Positions 54,755 through 62,732 of a DNA stretch of 64,000 nt are shown here, in pieces. The position numbers and the translations under genes were made by a program. The notes under the pieces are model-generated. The model did not search any database and was not told where the DNA came from. It worked only from the letters and a program-made list of their open reading frames with translations. This DNA comes from Bacillota bacterium. GTDB taxonomy: Bacteria; Bacillota; Clostridia; Lachnospirales; Lachnospiraceae. Numbering within the stretch: the first letter of the stretch is position 1; the number at the start of each line of letters is the position of its first letter. Location of the stretch: contig JAEYGZ010000023.1 in the NCBI GenBank assembly GCA_023409535.1, positions 124,001 through 188,000 on the forward strand. Direction: 5' to 3'.

Positions 54755-56644
54755 TTAAAACATCGAGGCAACATTAATCTTCAGGTTAAATGCATCGCTA
54801 ATATGATATCCTCTCTTATAGAACTCGCTTATCTTAAACAACTGTAATTTTGACTTCCCTTGTATTTGAATTAGCAAGTCATCTAGATTATTTGACTTAA
54901 AACAATAAAAAGCATTTCCATGAGTGAATGATTCAAATACGTACATGTGTTTATCCGGATATTCAAAAAGTATATAATCAATAAATGGAGTGATTTTTAT
55001 CTGTTCATATATATGTGATGGATTGAAGTCTAACCAGATTTCCATTCGGTTCTGTACATCGTTATTCGTAAGAACTCTAACACGTTCCTTGAATCTCTTT
55101 ATATCTACGTCAATACCGATTCCAAAACTGGAATGCGGAATATCTGTTTCTGTAATCGTTTTATTGAAAACTGACAGACTAAGTTCTGTAATAGGATCAC
55201 AAAACCCAATAAACTTATTATACCAATCATCGTATTTATTGATTCTGGCGTCATTATGAGGGTATATATAAACACTGTTCAATTCAATATTGTTCCGTAA
55301 TCCCGATAAACTTACATTTGATGAACCAATGATAATTACTGTGTATTCGTTTCCAATGAGCTTATAAAATTTACCATGGTAGAAGTTATCTGTATATGTT
55401 TTCAATGTGATATGCTTAAAATTCAGCAATCCACGCAGATATTGTGCTGTATCGAAATCCATCCCCATCATCTTTTGATGACTAGATACGCACTTAATGT
55501 AATTTTGCAATGCACCTATTACCAATTCAACAGTTCCACCTGACTTAATGATTGGATTGATAATAATATTCATAATATTTAATCCACTTTTATAAAGATA
55601 CCCTGATGCAATTCGAACTTGCTTAATGTCTAATAGCCTGTTAAGAACATCAATTATGTCTGATAATGGTTCGTCAAATTGGTTTAGGAACTCACAGTAA
55701 TGATGAACCTGTAATTCTCTAGCAATATAATCAAGGTACTTCCGTTTTATATAAAAGTGATCAGAAGGATATACATTGGTTTTCGCAAATTCTTTCTTAG
55801 CCGTTTTATCTTTTGCGAATACAGCAGACTCATATGCGTCTATCGCATAGGAAGACGGGTTTTTTAGATCAAATATATTGTCTCGTTTTTTTTCAACTAT
55901 AGCCACTTGTACAGCTGGTATACTAGTATCAACATATTTAACCAAAGAAGAACTTTTCCCAACAGCTGCCATCTGTGCTTCTATGCTCGGATTTTGTATG
56001 TATTGAATAGCTTGAGGATCACTTTGCAGAGCAATTTCAATAAGTTCCGTATCCGGATTTTTTATGTATTTAATTAGTTGCCCCTTACATTTTAATGCTT
56101 CTATCTGTAGGTCACGTGGGATTTTATTAATAATCACCTTTACGCTGCGAGGATTGCGCCGAATTGCAAAAAGGATAAGGTTGTTATCCGGCTTTGTCAA
56201 ATATGATATAGATATAGGGTTTTGAGTAATTGCCATATCTATTAATTCCGCTGATGGATCTGTAATATACTGAATAGTTCCGCCCTTTCGTCTGATTGCG
56301 CTTAATTTTTGTTCATATGTCGGGTTCTTTATAAACTGTAGAACGTTTGGATCCTTTAAAAATGCCGCTTCAAGTAAATCTGTAGCTGGGTTTGCTACGA
56401 ATTGAACAGCGGTTGCCTGATGAGAAAACGCCATTTCCTGAACTTTATAAGCTGGATTCGGTATGTACTTTATCGCATATCCATTTTGAGTAACAGCAAG
56501 CAGTTGTTGTTCTTCAGTTGGATTGTCTATGAATTGAATAGCATTACCACGCAATTTTAAGACTTCACATTGCTCTTCATATGTGAAATTGATGATACTA
56601 TCTAAAGGTATCATTCTTCCTCTATATTTTAAAAGATCACCCAT
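54755..56644 (-). CDS. PLD-like nuclease with about ten 22-residue N-terminal repeats
   Basis: 629 residues. Residues about 20-260 are roughly ten 22-residue repeats (pattern PTxEQxLAAIxxNGxAIxYIxN), similar to DUF4116-type repeats. The C-terminal half contains a single phospholipase-D-type active site: HGK (423-425), SSN (441-443) and a following Glu454. Proteins of this shape, for example the BfiI and NgoFVII families, act as dimers and cut DNA. The next gene upstream encodes a HEPN protein, 130 bases away on the same strand, so the pair probably acts as a defence module with the repeats as sensor. GGAAGG precedes the ATG. Confidence 0.75.
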   Translation of the reverse strand: MGDLLKYRGRMIPLDSIINFTYEEQCEVLKLRGNAIQFIDNPTEEQQLLAVTQNGYAIKYIPNPAYKVQEMAFSHQATAVQFVANPATDLLEAAFLKDPNVLQFIKNPTYEQKLSAIRRKGGTIQYITDPSAELIDMAITQNPISISYLTKPDNNLILFAIRRNPRSVKVIINKIPRDLQIEALKCKGQLIKYIKNPDTELIEIALQSDPQAIQYIQNPSIEAQMAAVGKSSSLVKYVDTSIPAVQVAIVEKKRDNIFDLKNPSSYAIDAYESAVFAKDKTAKKEFAKTNVYPSDHFYIKRKYLDYIARELQVHHYCEFLNQFDEPLSDIIDVLNRLLDIKQVRIASGYLYKSGLNIMNIIINPIIKSGGTVELVIGALQNYIKCVSSHQKMMGMDFDTAQYLRGLLNFKHITLKTYTDNFYHGKFYKLIGNEYTVIIIGSSNVSLSGLRNNIELNSVYIYPHNDARINKYDDWYNKFIGFCDPITELSLSVFNKTITETDIPHSSFGIGIDVDIKRFKERVRVLTNNDVQNRMEIWLDFNPSHIYEQIKITPFIDYILFEYPDKHMYVFESFTHGNAFYCFKSNNLDDLLIQIQGKSKLQLFKISEFYKRGYHISDAFNLKINVASMF

Positions 56645-56774
56645 CTACATCCTTCCTTTCAGTAAATAAAATATTGTTTTAATATGAATTTTACATCCAC
56701 ATATTACTATAAGTAGGACAGAGTTATTTATAATCGCCGCTAACAGTAATCTTCCTAATAAACATAATAGTAAG

Positions 56775-58277
56775 TCAAGATGGTTTCTTTTCCGATACAA
56801 TTGAATCAATAAACTCATCAAACTTTTTGGCATCTAGATATTCCGGATTATGCAGAACAAATAACAATGTATATCTTAGAAAATCAACTGCTATCTTTTC
56901 TATTTCAACTTTCGAATCATTTATTTCGAAGAATTTATCTTTTTCCTTAATCGTTCCACCATGAACAACTATCGAACGATAATTATAAATTTTTTTCATT
57001 ATACTTCTGCAAATATTTGGAGTATAAATGTCGTTATATTCCTGAGTAAATACAACTGGTATTCTATTTGAAATTGTATATGTAATCTCTCCTTTTGTAC
57101 CACCTGACAAGAGTGACTCTAATCCAATTGTTGCATCTATTGCCATATCGTCATATTCATTCCTTAGCATACATCTATTAAGACGTTTTAAGGCAAAAGA
57201 CAAATTCCCCTTTGTTTTATCTTCTTCACATGATTGAACAACAGAATATATTTTTTGAATTTCCAATGCTTGCTCAGAACTAACCTTGTTGACATCAAGT
57301 TGCATCCACATCTTCTCGACTTCTTTTGCATTAACAAAATGTGATTTAGCCCCATACAAAGGAGTAAGGTCTTCACTAATTTCATCAACCCAATTTAACG
57401 GAAACGCTAGTATTTGCTCATATCCAATGTTGTATCCTGTCGCTACTCGTATGACTGCCATAATATCATCAATGATATGGAGTGGATAGGCATGGTAATT
57501 CCGGGTAACTGTATTTATCGAAATATATTTATCATTCTTAAAGCAATATCCGTGTATAACTATCATATGAGTAGCACAAGCAGCTAACCAATCTTCATTA
57601 TTCGTTTCATATGAGCAAGTATGTTGCCGAGATTTTTGAATATCATCAGGAATGCGAATGATTTCAATTTTATCTGATAGTTTAATGATTTCATCTTCAA
57701 ATGTTGCTAAACAAATAGGCACGTATATATCTATTTCTAAATCTTTGGCAATATAACGTAATAATTTTTCTGCAACAAAAGGCTTAAGCTTATCTTCAAT
57801 ATCTTCAGGAACATTTTGTGAGGCATTAATACTATACAGGTATCTTTCTACTATTCCTGAAATCATGCCTTTAATTCTATATTTTAAGCTATCCGTTTTG
57901 TCTTCTTCAATCATTAACTTTTTTAATTCAGGAGCATTGTTTATATATTCATATAAGGCGTCATACTTATCGAGTACTGTAATATCGAGATGGTCATCTC
58001 CATAGCCATTAAAAATTGCCCCATATTGAATTCTATCTTTAGGAAAGTCTTTTAATTCATATCTTGGCATGTCATATTTTAGATATGGTATTTTTTCGTA
58101 AAACTCCAAATATTCCGGCTTATCTTTTGGAAAAATAATTTCTCTAACTGGATACTTACAATACCCCACTATCCGACTACCAGATTCAATATATTTATGT
58201 GCCCGAATCGATGTTTCTTTTGAAAGTACTAATAATAAATCATAAAGCATTTGTGCTGTTTTTGCATCTATAGACAT
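56775..58277 (-). CDS. Apea-type HEPN-domain protein
   Basis: 500 residues from the ATG at 58277 (GGAGGT nine bases upstream; the TTG at 58292 lies in that site). The C-terminal 170 residues carry the HEPN signature RSIVVH (Arg434-x4-His439) after LESLLSGGTKGEITYTISNR, the Apea-like subfamily pattern. HEPN proteins of this type are usually metal-independent RNases in antiviral or toxin systems. The first 330 residues are a large, unrecognised region that could sense the phage trigger. It probably forms a unit with the PLD-like gene downstream. Confidence 0.85.
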   Translation of the reverse strand: MSIDAKTAQMLYDLLLVLSKETSIRAHKYIESGSRIVGYCKYPVREIIFPKDKPEYLEFYEKIPYLKYDMPRYELKDFPKDRIQYGAIFNGYGDDHLDITVLDKYDALYEYINNAPELKKLMIEEDKTDSLKYRIKGMISGIVERYLYSINASQNVPEDIEDKLKPFVAEKLLRYIAKDLEIDIYVPICLATFEDEIIKLSDKIEIIRIPDDIQKSRQHTCSYETNNEDWLAACATHMIVIHGYCFKNDKYISINTVTRNYHAYPLHIIDDIMAVIRVATGYNIGYEQILAFPLNWVDEISEDLTPLYGAKSHFVNAKEVEKMWMQLDVNKVSSEQALEIQKIYSVVQSCEEDKTKGNLSFALKRLNRCMLRNEYDDMAIDATIGLESLLSGGTKGEITYTISNRIPVVFTQEYNDIYTPNICRSIMKKIYNYRSIVVHGGTIKEKDKFFEINDSKVEIEKIAVDFLRYTLLFVLHNPEYLDAKKFDEFIDSIVSEKKPS

Positions 58278-58309
58278 ATATAAAACCTCCAAAATTTTGT
58301 TATCTTATA

Positions 58310-58322
58310 AACTTCCCATTAT
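58310..58322 (-). repeat. Boundary motif copy B (minus-strand ATAATGGGAAGTT)
   Basis: Exact 13-base match to copy A in the opposite orientation, 33 bases upstream of the HEPN start codon. Its preceding bases GAACAACTGATTATAGCG resemble those of copy E, which lies upstream of the PIN gene. Confidence 0.5.
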
Positions 58323-58488
58323 CGCTATAATCAGTTGTTCATTTTTTCAAAATTTATTTATATAACAATATTTCTTTGTCCATATTCTACCATCAAAATT
58401 GACAAAGTAAAATACATTTTTTCTATAGATTTGTAATAAGAAATACTAATCTAAAAAGCTCTAAAAAAGCAGTAAATCTTATTACCAC

Positions 58489-58627
58489 CTATTCGGTATT
58501 AACTTCTATGCTTTTTGGTTTTCTCATTAAATAGTTAACTGCATCTTTACATTCGATTTACTCTTACCCTCTATACGGACTTTTCTCCTTGGCCTTCCTT
58601 AATCCATTTAGCAATTTGCTCTTTCAT
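58489..58627 (-). pseudogene. Small ORF broken by frameshifts
   Basis: Reading from an ATG at 58627: MKEQIAKWIKEGQGEKS, then a stop in frame. Shifting frame twice continues to RIEGKSKSNVK and KDAVNYLMRKPKSIEVNTE with a stop at 58489. Together these read as one small ancestral protein of about 48 residues broken by two frameshifts. The first stretch faintly resembles TnsA N-termini, but too short to rely on. The remainder of 58293-58976 holds a palindrome, short direct repeats and no intact gene. Confidence 0.35.
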
Positions 58628-58656
58628 TAAGTTATTATTCGTCTACGCATAAAAAT

Positions 58657-58700
58657 CCCCCTCGAATCGCTTGCAGAAATTGCAATTAATCCCGAGGGGG
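58657..58700. repeat. Palindromic element, copy 2
   Basis: An imperfect 44-base inverted repeat capped by CCCCCTCG and CGAGGGGG, with AAATTG near its centre, followed by GAAGT. It shares caps, centre and the flanking GAAGT with the perfect palindrome at 45796-45842. The arms differ, so the relation is partial. Confidence 0.6.
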
Positions 58701-58760
58701 AAGTTATACCTTTTAATACTTATATCATTATTTATTGTATTTCAACACCATGTTGGCGTT

Positions 58761-58865
58761 CAATAAATACTGATATAGAATACAATAAATATTGATATAA
58801 ATAATTTAAATGGTAAATCATAAGTATTATTTCAACACAATAAATTTCTAATAAATATTGATATA
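58761..58865 (+). repeat. Three direct repeats with 22-bp phasing
   Basis: YAATAAATAYTGATATA occurs at 58761, 58783 and 58849. The steps are 22 and 66 bases, multiples of 22, so the copies would lie on one face of the DNA helix. This spacing suits a protein-binding array. Purpose unknown. Confidence 0.5.
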
Positions 58866-58976
58866 TTATATTATCTTTAAATAACACATCAAATGGATTA
58901 AGTGTGCAACTGTGTTAAGAAATTCTATCACTTGGATACTAGATTCATCTTTTTCCACAATAATGAATTATATGAA

Positions 58977-59195
58977 TTAATACCTTGTATCTAATTCCTT
59001 TTTCATTTCATCTATAAATCCTTGACAAGTTTCCATATTTACATAGCTATCTTCTCTAATTGCTTTATATAGAAAATTGATAGTGTAATTTAGGTAATCA
59101 ACCTTCATATCTCTTATAGCTATTCTATTTCCGTCTGCATCTTTCCATATTTCAAAATTTCTCATTTTTTTATAGTAAATTGGAGTATTATCCAT
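58977..59195 (-). CDS. Small protein of unknown function (72 aa)
   Basis: 72 residues (MDNTPIYYKKMRNFEIWKDA at the start), mostly charged and helical, with AAAGGATG eight bases before the ATG. It has no recognised domain. It lies between the HEPN and DUF2971 genes in the accessory island and could be an antitoxin-like partner, but the spacing gives no clear operon. Confidence 0.55.
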   Translation of the reverse strand: MDNTPIYYKKMRNFEIWKDADGNRIAIRDMKVDYLNYTINFLYKAIREDSYVNMETCQGFIDEMKKELDTRY

Positions 59196-59330
59196 CTATA
59201 TTCACATCCTTTCTAATTTGTCCACTCAAGCGATAAATTGTTTACTGATTACTTATGTCACATACAGGAGTTGACACCCCCACTTCGTCTATTGAAGACT
59301 CATCAGTGCAACATAGATCCAATTATAAAC

Positions 59331-59343
59331 ATAATGTGAAGTT
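59331..59343 (+). repeat. Boundary motif copy C (ATAATGTGAAGTT)
   Basis: One-base variant of copy A, with the same preceding TAAAC. It lies in the 314-base gap between the 72-residue gene and the DUF2971 gene, downstream of the latter. Confidence 0.45.
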
Positions 59344-59384
59344 GCTGTACTATAAAATCGATATACTATAGGATTGTTAATAGA

Positions 59385-59504
59385 TTATACCTTTGAGTTA
59401 TTATCTCTAATCGTATGTATTTCCGTTTGAAAATTCTTATTTTCATATATTTCAATTGCCTGGGCTGCATATTCTTTAGCATTAAATCCATTATATATAC
59501 AAAA
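59385..59504 (-). pseudogene. Coding remnant downstream of DUF2971 gene
   Basis: A 39-codon minus-strand frame without start (NGFNAKEYAAQAIEIYENKN, then FQTEIHTIRDNNSKV and stop). Its composition is protein-like. It lies directly past the DUF2971 stop codon in another frame, so it is either the tail of a lost gene or a frameshifted fusion end. Confidence 0.3.
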
Positions 59505-59509
59505 TCATA

Positions 59510-60436
59510 CTAAATCCTTATAGGTATCAAATCGTAGTTCGAGCTAAATTCATCAAAAACCATTTTATATACAGGAATATTTAATACTTGTCCTATTTTA
59601 ATGATTTTATCCTCATAAGTAGACACACAATTCATACCTATAAATATTTCTTTTGGTATTGCCGATAGATAAGGCATCCCTTCTGCAATTGCTCCTACCG
59701 TACATCTAAACTCGTTTTCATAACTCCATGAAAGATGCTTTATATTACCAAAAAAGGATGTCAAAAATACTAAGGTTAGGTCGTCCAATAATATCTGTTT
59801 TTTGCCCTCTGCTGATTGAGTCTCCAATTCTTGAATAATTTTTTTAACTTGCTGATCCATCAAACTAGTAATGTCGATACGCTGTTTGGTATATTGAACT
59901 GGAAAGGTATTTCCAGATAGTTCTGCATTTCCTTTCATATCATACGATACACAGAAGCCTGCATGGTTATTTGCGTAATGTGCCCACATTGGCATTGAAT
60001 AGACGTTATTAGAGGTTAAAGAAGATACCTTAACAAAGGCAGAAAAATCATCAATCAACTTTCCTTCATGTACAGATAACCGCTCATATTTTCTTAATTC
60101 ATCTGTTCTATAAAAATATGCCTTATTGTCAAATGGATCGTTTAAATATTTAGGATCGGCCATAAATATCTTTTTGCTCTCCAATGTATTTAATTTTTGT
60201 TCATTCAAATCAATGCTATCTGTCAGAGAATAATATTTAAATAAAGTGTCTGGTATGTAATGACGTGTTACCTGATAAATGGTTTTAAAAACTTCTGCCT
60301 TATTTGATACTGTGTTGATTAAAAACATTGCCTTTAGATAATCCATCGGGGTTTCATTGCGCCATTTCTCAATATCAAAATTTTCTTCATCTATTTCTTT
60401 TTCTGGAATTGTATAATAAAGATCCTCTATTTTCAA
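59510..60436 (-). CDS. DUF2971 domain protein
   Basis: 308 residues with a TTG start at 60436, nine bases after AGGAG. Features of DUF2971 are present: FKYYSLTDSIDLNEQKLNTL, the strand KKIFMADPKYLNDPFDNKA, PMWAHYANNHAGFCVSYDM and a later WSYENEFRC. The biochemical role of the domain is unknown, but it is common in defence islands. The gene stands between HEPN-containing units on the same strand. Confidence 0.85.
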   Translation of the reverse strand: MKIEDLYYTIPEKEIDEENFDIEKWRNETPMDYLKAMFLINTVSNKAEVFKTIYQVTRHYIPDTLFKYYSLTDSIDLNEQKLNTLESKKIFMADPKYLNDPFDNKAYFYRTDELRKYERLSVHEGKLIDDFSAFVKVSSLTSNNVYSMPMWAHYANNHAGFCVSYDMKGNAELSGNTFPVQYTKQRIDITSLMDQQVKKIIQELETQSAEGKKQILLDDLTLVFLTSFFGNIKHLSWSYENEFRCTVGAIAEGMPYLSAIPKEIFIGMNCVSTYEDKIIKIGQVLNIPVYKMVFDEFSSNYDLIPIRI

Positions 60437-60528
60437 TATTTATCACTCCTATAATTTAAAATGATTATTGCATCTAAACCTTGCACGTTTTGCAAACAAA
60501 TCCTTATAGCATAAATTATGTATGTTTA

Positions 60529-61017
60529 TTACATCCGATAACTATTCCAATTGTTCATACAATATCCTCGAATTCCACCTGCTGGTTGATAATGTGGATA
60601 TAGTTTTCTATATTCATCTTCAGCAATTAAAAAATCCATATCATGAAATTGTCCAATATGTGCTAAATACAATAGACCTAAACCCGCAGAACGTGACATT
60701 CCTTGATTGCAATGTATAAGAGCTTTCAATCCTTTCTTCAACCCATCATCAAGAAATTTCATGGTTTCATCAACGATAATAGAACTTACCCAATCGGGAT
60801 TTTCTACATCAACTAAATTTAGAATCAATCTGTTACCACGCAGCGCGAATAAATATTCAGGGTGAGATTTTGAACAAGCTCGTCCGCTATATCCTACAGC
60901 TTGTCTATGATATGGCTCTTTGCATGCATGAACCACTACCCATCCATCTTGTCGTTTGACCCCTGTTTCGTAATCTAATTCGTTTCCTATAAATAAATTT
61001 TTATATATTTCAACCAT
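60529..61017 (-). CDS. Dual-specificity / tyrosine phosphatase-like protein
   Basis: 162 residues from the ATG at 61017 (GGAGGGG eight bases upstream). The phosphatase loop HCNQGMSRS contains Cys103 and Arg109 (C-x5-R), the signature of cysteine-dependent phosphatases. An upstream Asp (LNLVDVENPDW) could be the general acid. It follows a HEPN-like gene by 54 bases on the same strand and is probably co-transcribed. Its target could be phosphoprotein, or a phosphorylated nucleotide or RNA 5' end, as in some members of the family; the sequence does not say. Confidence 0.85.
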   Translation of the reverse strand: MVEIYKNLFIGNELDYETGVKRQDGWVVVHACKEPYHRQAVGYSGRACSKSHPEYLFALRGNRLILNLVDVENPDWVSSIIVDETMKFLDDGLKKGLKALIHCNQGMSRSAGLGLLYLAHIGQFHDMDFLIAEDEYRKLYPHYQPAGGIRGYCMNNWNSYRM

Positions 61018-61071
61018 AATTTCGCCCCTCCTACTATTAAATGTACCCATTTAAAATTCATACAAGCTCTT

Positions 61072-61668
61072 TCACATTTTAACAACCGTACTCAAATATA
61101 TTTCCTTCGTTTTTTCCTTAATGGGTTTTAAATTGTCCTTGAATTTTACCAGCAGTTTATCAATCTCAATATCTCCAATCAAAAATAATTTGGCATCTCC
61201 ATGTATTAAAGTACTAAAAGCGTTTATCTTAAATTGATAATTTCCCTTAGTCTTCTTTGAAATGAACTTATCTTGTTCATTTCCACAGCCTGTCAGATAA
61301 TCAAGATCATGTTCATTCATATTACGCCACTTTTTAATTCTTATCCGCTCTTCTTGTGTGCCGATTGCCTCTAGAATTGTATGGAAAGACGAATCATTTC
61401 GTTGTTTGAGTTCATAATCGAATCGTTCTAAATTTACAATGGCATGATTTATGGATGTAATTAAAAAAACTTTATCAGCAAGAAACATGCTGCTTTGTTC
61501 ATTTTCATCCCATGGTGCGTCTCCATGAGTCTGTTCGAATGCATCTAAAAATCGCCGTCCCTGTTTTATAACAGCTTGGCACCACTGACAGGTATGTACC
61601 GCTAGATAACAAAGCTGATCATCGGACATGAGCTTTTCTTCTATTCTCTTCTTTGCAGACATATGCAT
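61072..61668 (-). CDS. Putative HEPN-like protein paired with phosphatase
   Basis: 198 residues, predicted almost wholly helical. WRNMNEHD gives Arg115-x4-His120, the HEPN RNase signature including the common Asn after Arg. Overall similarity to a named HEPN family is not obvious to me, so the assignment rests on the motif, size, helical content and context. The phosphatase gene follows directly. A toxin with a modifying or counteracting partner, comparable in layout to HEPN-MNT pairs, is an inference. Two in-frame ATGs (61668, 61662) are possible starts. Confidence 0.55.
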   Translation of the reverse strand: MHMSAKKRIEEKLMSDDQLCYLAVHTCQWCQAVIKQGRRFLDAFEQTHGDAPWDENEQSSMFLADKVFLITSINHAIVNLERFDYELKQRNDSSFHTILEAIGTQEERIRIKKWRNMNEHDLDYLTGCGNEQDKFISKKTKGNYQFKINAFSTLIHGDAKLFLIGDIEIDKLLVKFKDNLKPIKEKTKEIYLSTVVKM

Positions 61669-61795
61669 TAGTTCCCCTTTATATCATTTTAAATCTATTT
61701 TATCCGATAAACGACATCTATTTTTATTTATGTTTTTGGCTCTAAGCATTTTTAGCCTTTTCTTTCTTCTTTCTTTTATTATAACCTACTTTCCA

Positions 61796-61808
61796 TTAAT
61801 GTGAAGTT
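61796..61808 (+). repeat. Boundary motif copy D (TTAATGTGAAGTT)
   Basis: Two-base variant of copy A; it ends two bases before the stop codon of the zinc-ribbon HEPN-like gene, that is, at the 3' edge of the gene block 61811-63824. Confidence 0.4.
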
Positions 61809-61810
61809 CA

Positions 61811-62614
61811 CTAAAATGGTTTATATATTTCACTTTTCAAATTAGAAAATACAATTAAGCTTTCATCAATCAACTTATTAATTTCTGAAACCTTTATTTT
61901 GGTTATATATTTATTATTACTATGTATTATGCTATTTCTTAAAATTCTTAAGCTGGCCCATTTATCATAAAATCCTTTTGAGTATTTATCCATTTTGTCA
62001 CGCAAACTTCCGTTTAAGAACGACTCAACTATATCTATCGCTGATTGGATTCCAGCAGTATCATATTTTTCTAAAAAAATCATCCTTCCATATTCCAAAA
62101 GGCTTTTCCCAATTATTGTTTTAAAATAATCATTAAATAACTGTTCAATCAAAGATGCAACTATGATAATATATGGTTTTCTATAATAATTTTTATTTAA
62201 TACAGATAGCGCAGAATAAATTGTTACTGCCTGTTTACTGCCCATTATCTTACAAAGTTTTTCTTCATAACTATCGCCAATTTCCAACCAAAAAGTATCA
62301 TCATTATCTGGATATTTCTCAAGTATTTTTTCATATTGGTTTTTATACTTATCTAAAGTTGTCTTATCAATAGTAAACTTTCCTTCTTTTATAATAAACT
62401 GATATTGATTTTCTAAGTTCTCTTTATCGCACTTTTTAGATAATTCTAATAAATCTCTTGAAGTGTTTATTAAATCTAATGCATTTAGAGGTGGAAAACT
62501 GTTTTCCCAGTCCATAGAAACATTACATACCTTGCATTTTAATTCTCTTGTCCCCTTCTTTTCATTATACTCTTGAATATTTCCACATTCCTTGCAAATA
62601 AAAATATATCCCAA
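61811..62614 (-). CDS. Zinc-ribbon protein with C-terminal HEPN-like motif
   Basis: 267 residues with a TTG start at 62614, nine bases after AGGAG. The N-terminus is a zinc ribbon (CKEC at 7-10, CKVC at 27-30). The C-terminus is helical and has SLRILRNSIIHSNNKY, where Arg226-x4-His231 is a HEPN-type RNase signature. It may bind nucleic acid through the ribbon and cut RNA. It is 118 bases downstream of the PIN-like gene on the same strand, so one unit of two RNases is possible. Confidence 0.65.
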   Translation of the reverse strand: MGYIFICKECGNIQEYNEKKGTRELKCKVCNVSMDWENSFPPLNALDLINTSRDLLELSKKCDKENLENQYQFIIKEGKFTIDKTTLDKYKNQYEKILEKYPDNDDTFWLEIGDSYEEKLCKIMGSKQAVTIYSALSVLNKNYYRKPYIIIVASLIEQLFNDYFKTIIGKSLLEYGRMIFLEKYDTAGIQSAIDIVESFLNGSLRDKMDKYSKGFYDKWASLRILRNSIIHSNNKYITKIKVSEINKLIDESLIVFSNLKSEIYKPF

Positions 62615-62732
62615 TTCATCATCTCCTGTAACTCTTTTTCATAATCATGCAGCTTTCGGTTTATCATTTTTTTGTTTCCATATTTAATAAACATTATGAA
62701 TTTCACTATGTCCAAATCGCTATACTACAATT

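Noticed and set aside
58571..58627. TnsA (Tn7-like) remnant suggested by IAKWIKEGQG
   Set aside because: The likeness covers only about a dozen residues, the next conserved part of TnsA is absent, and no other transposition genes are near.
58761..58865. Direct repeats as a plasmid origin
   Set aside because: Only three copies and no replication protein gene nearby; kept as an observation only.
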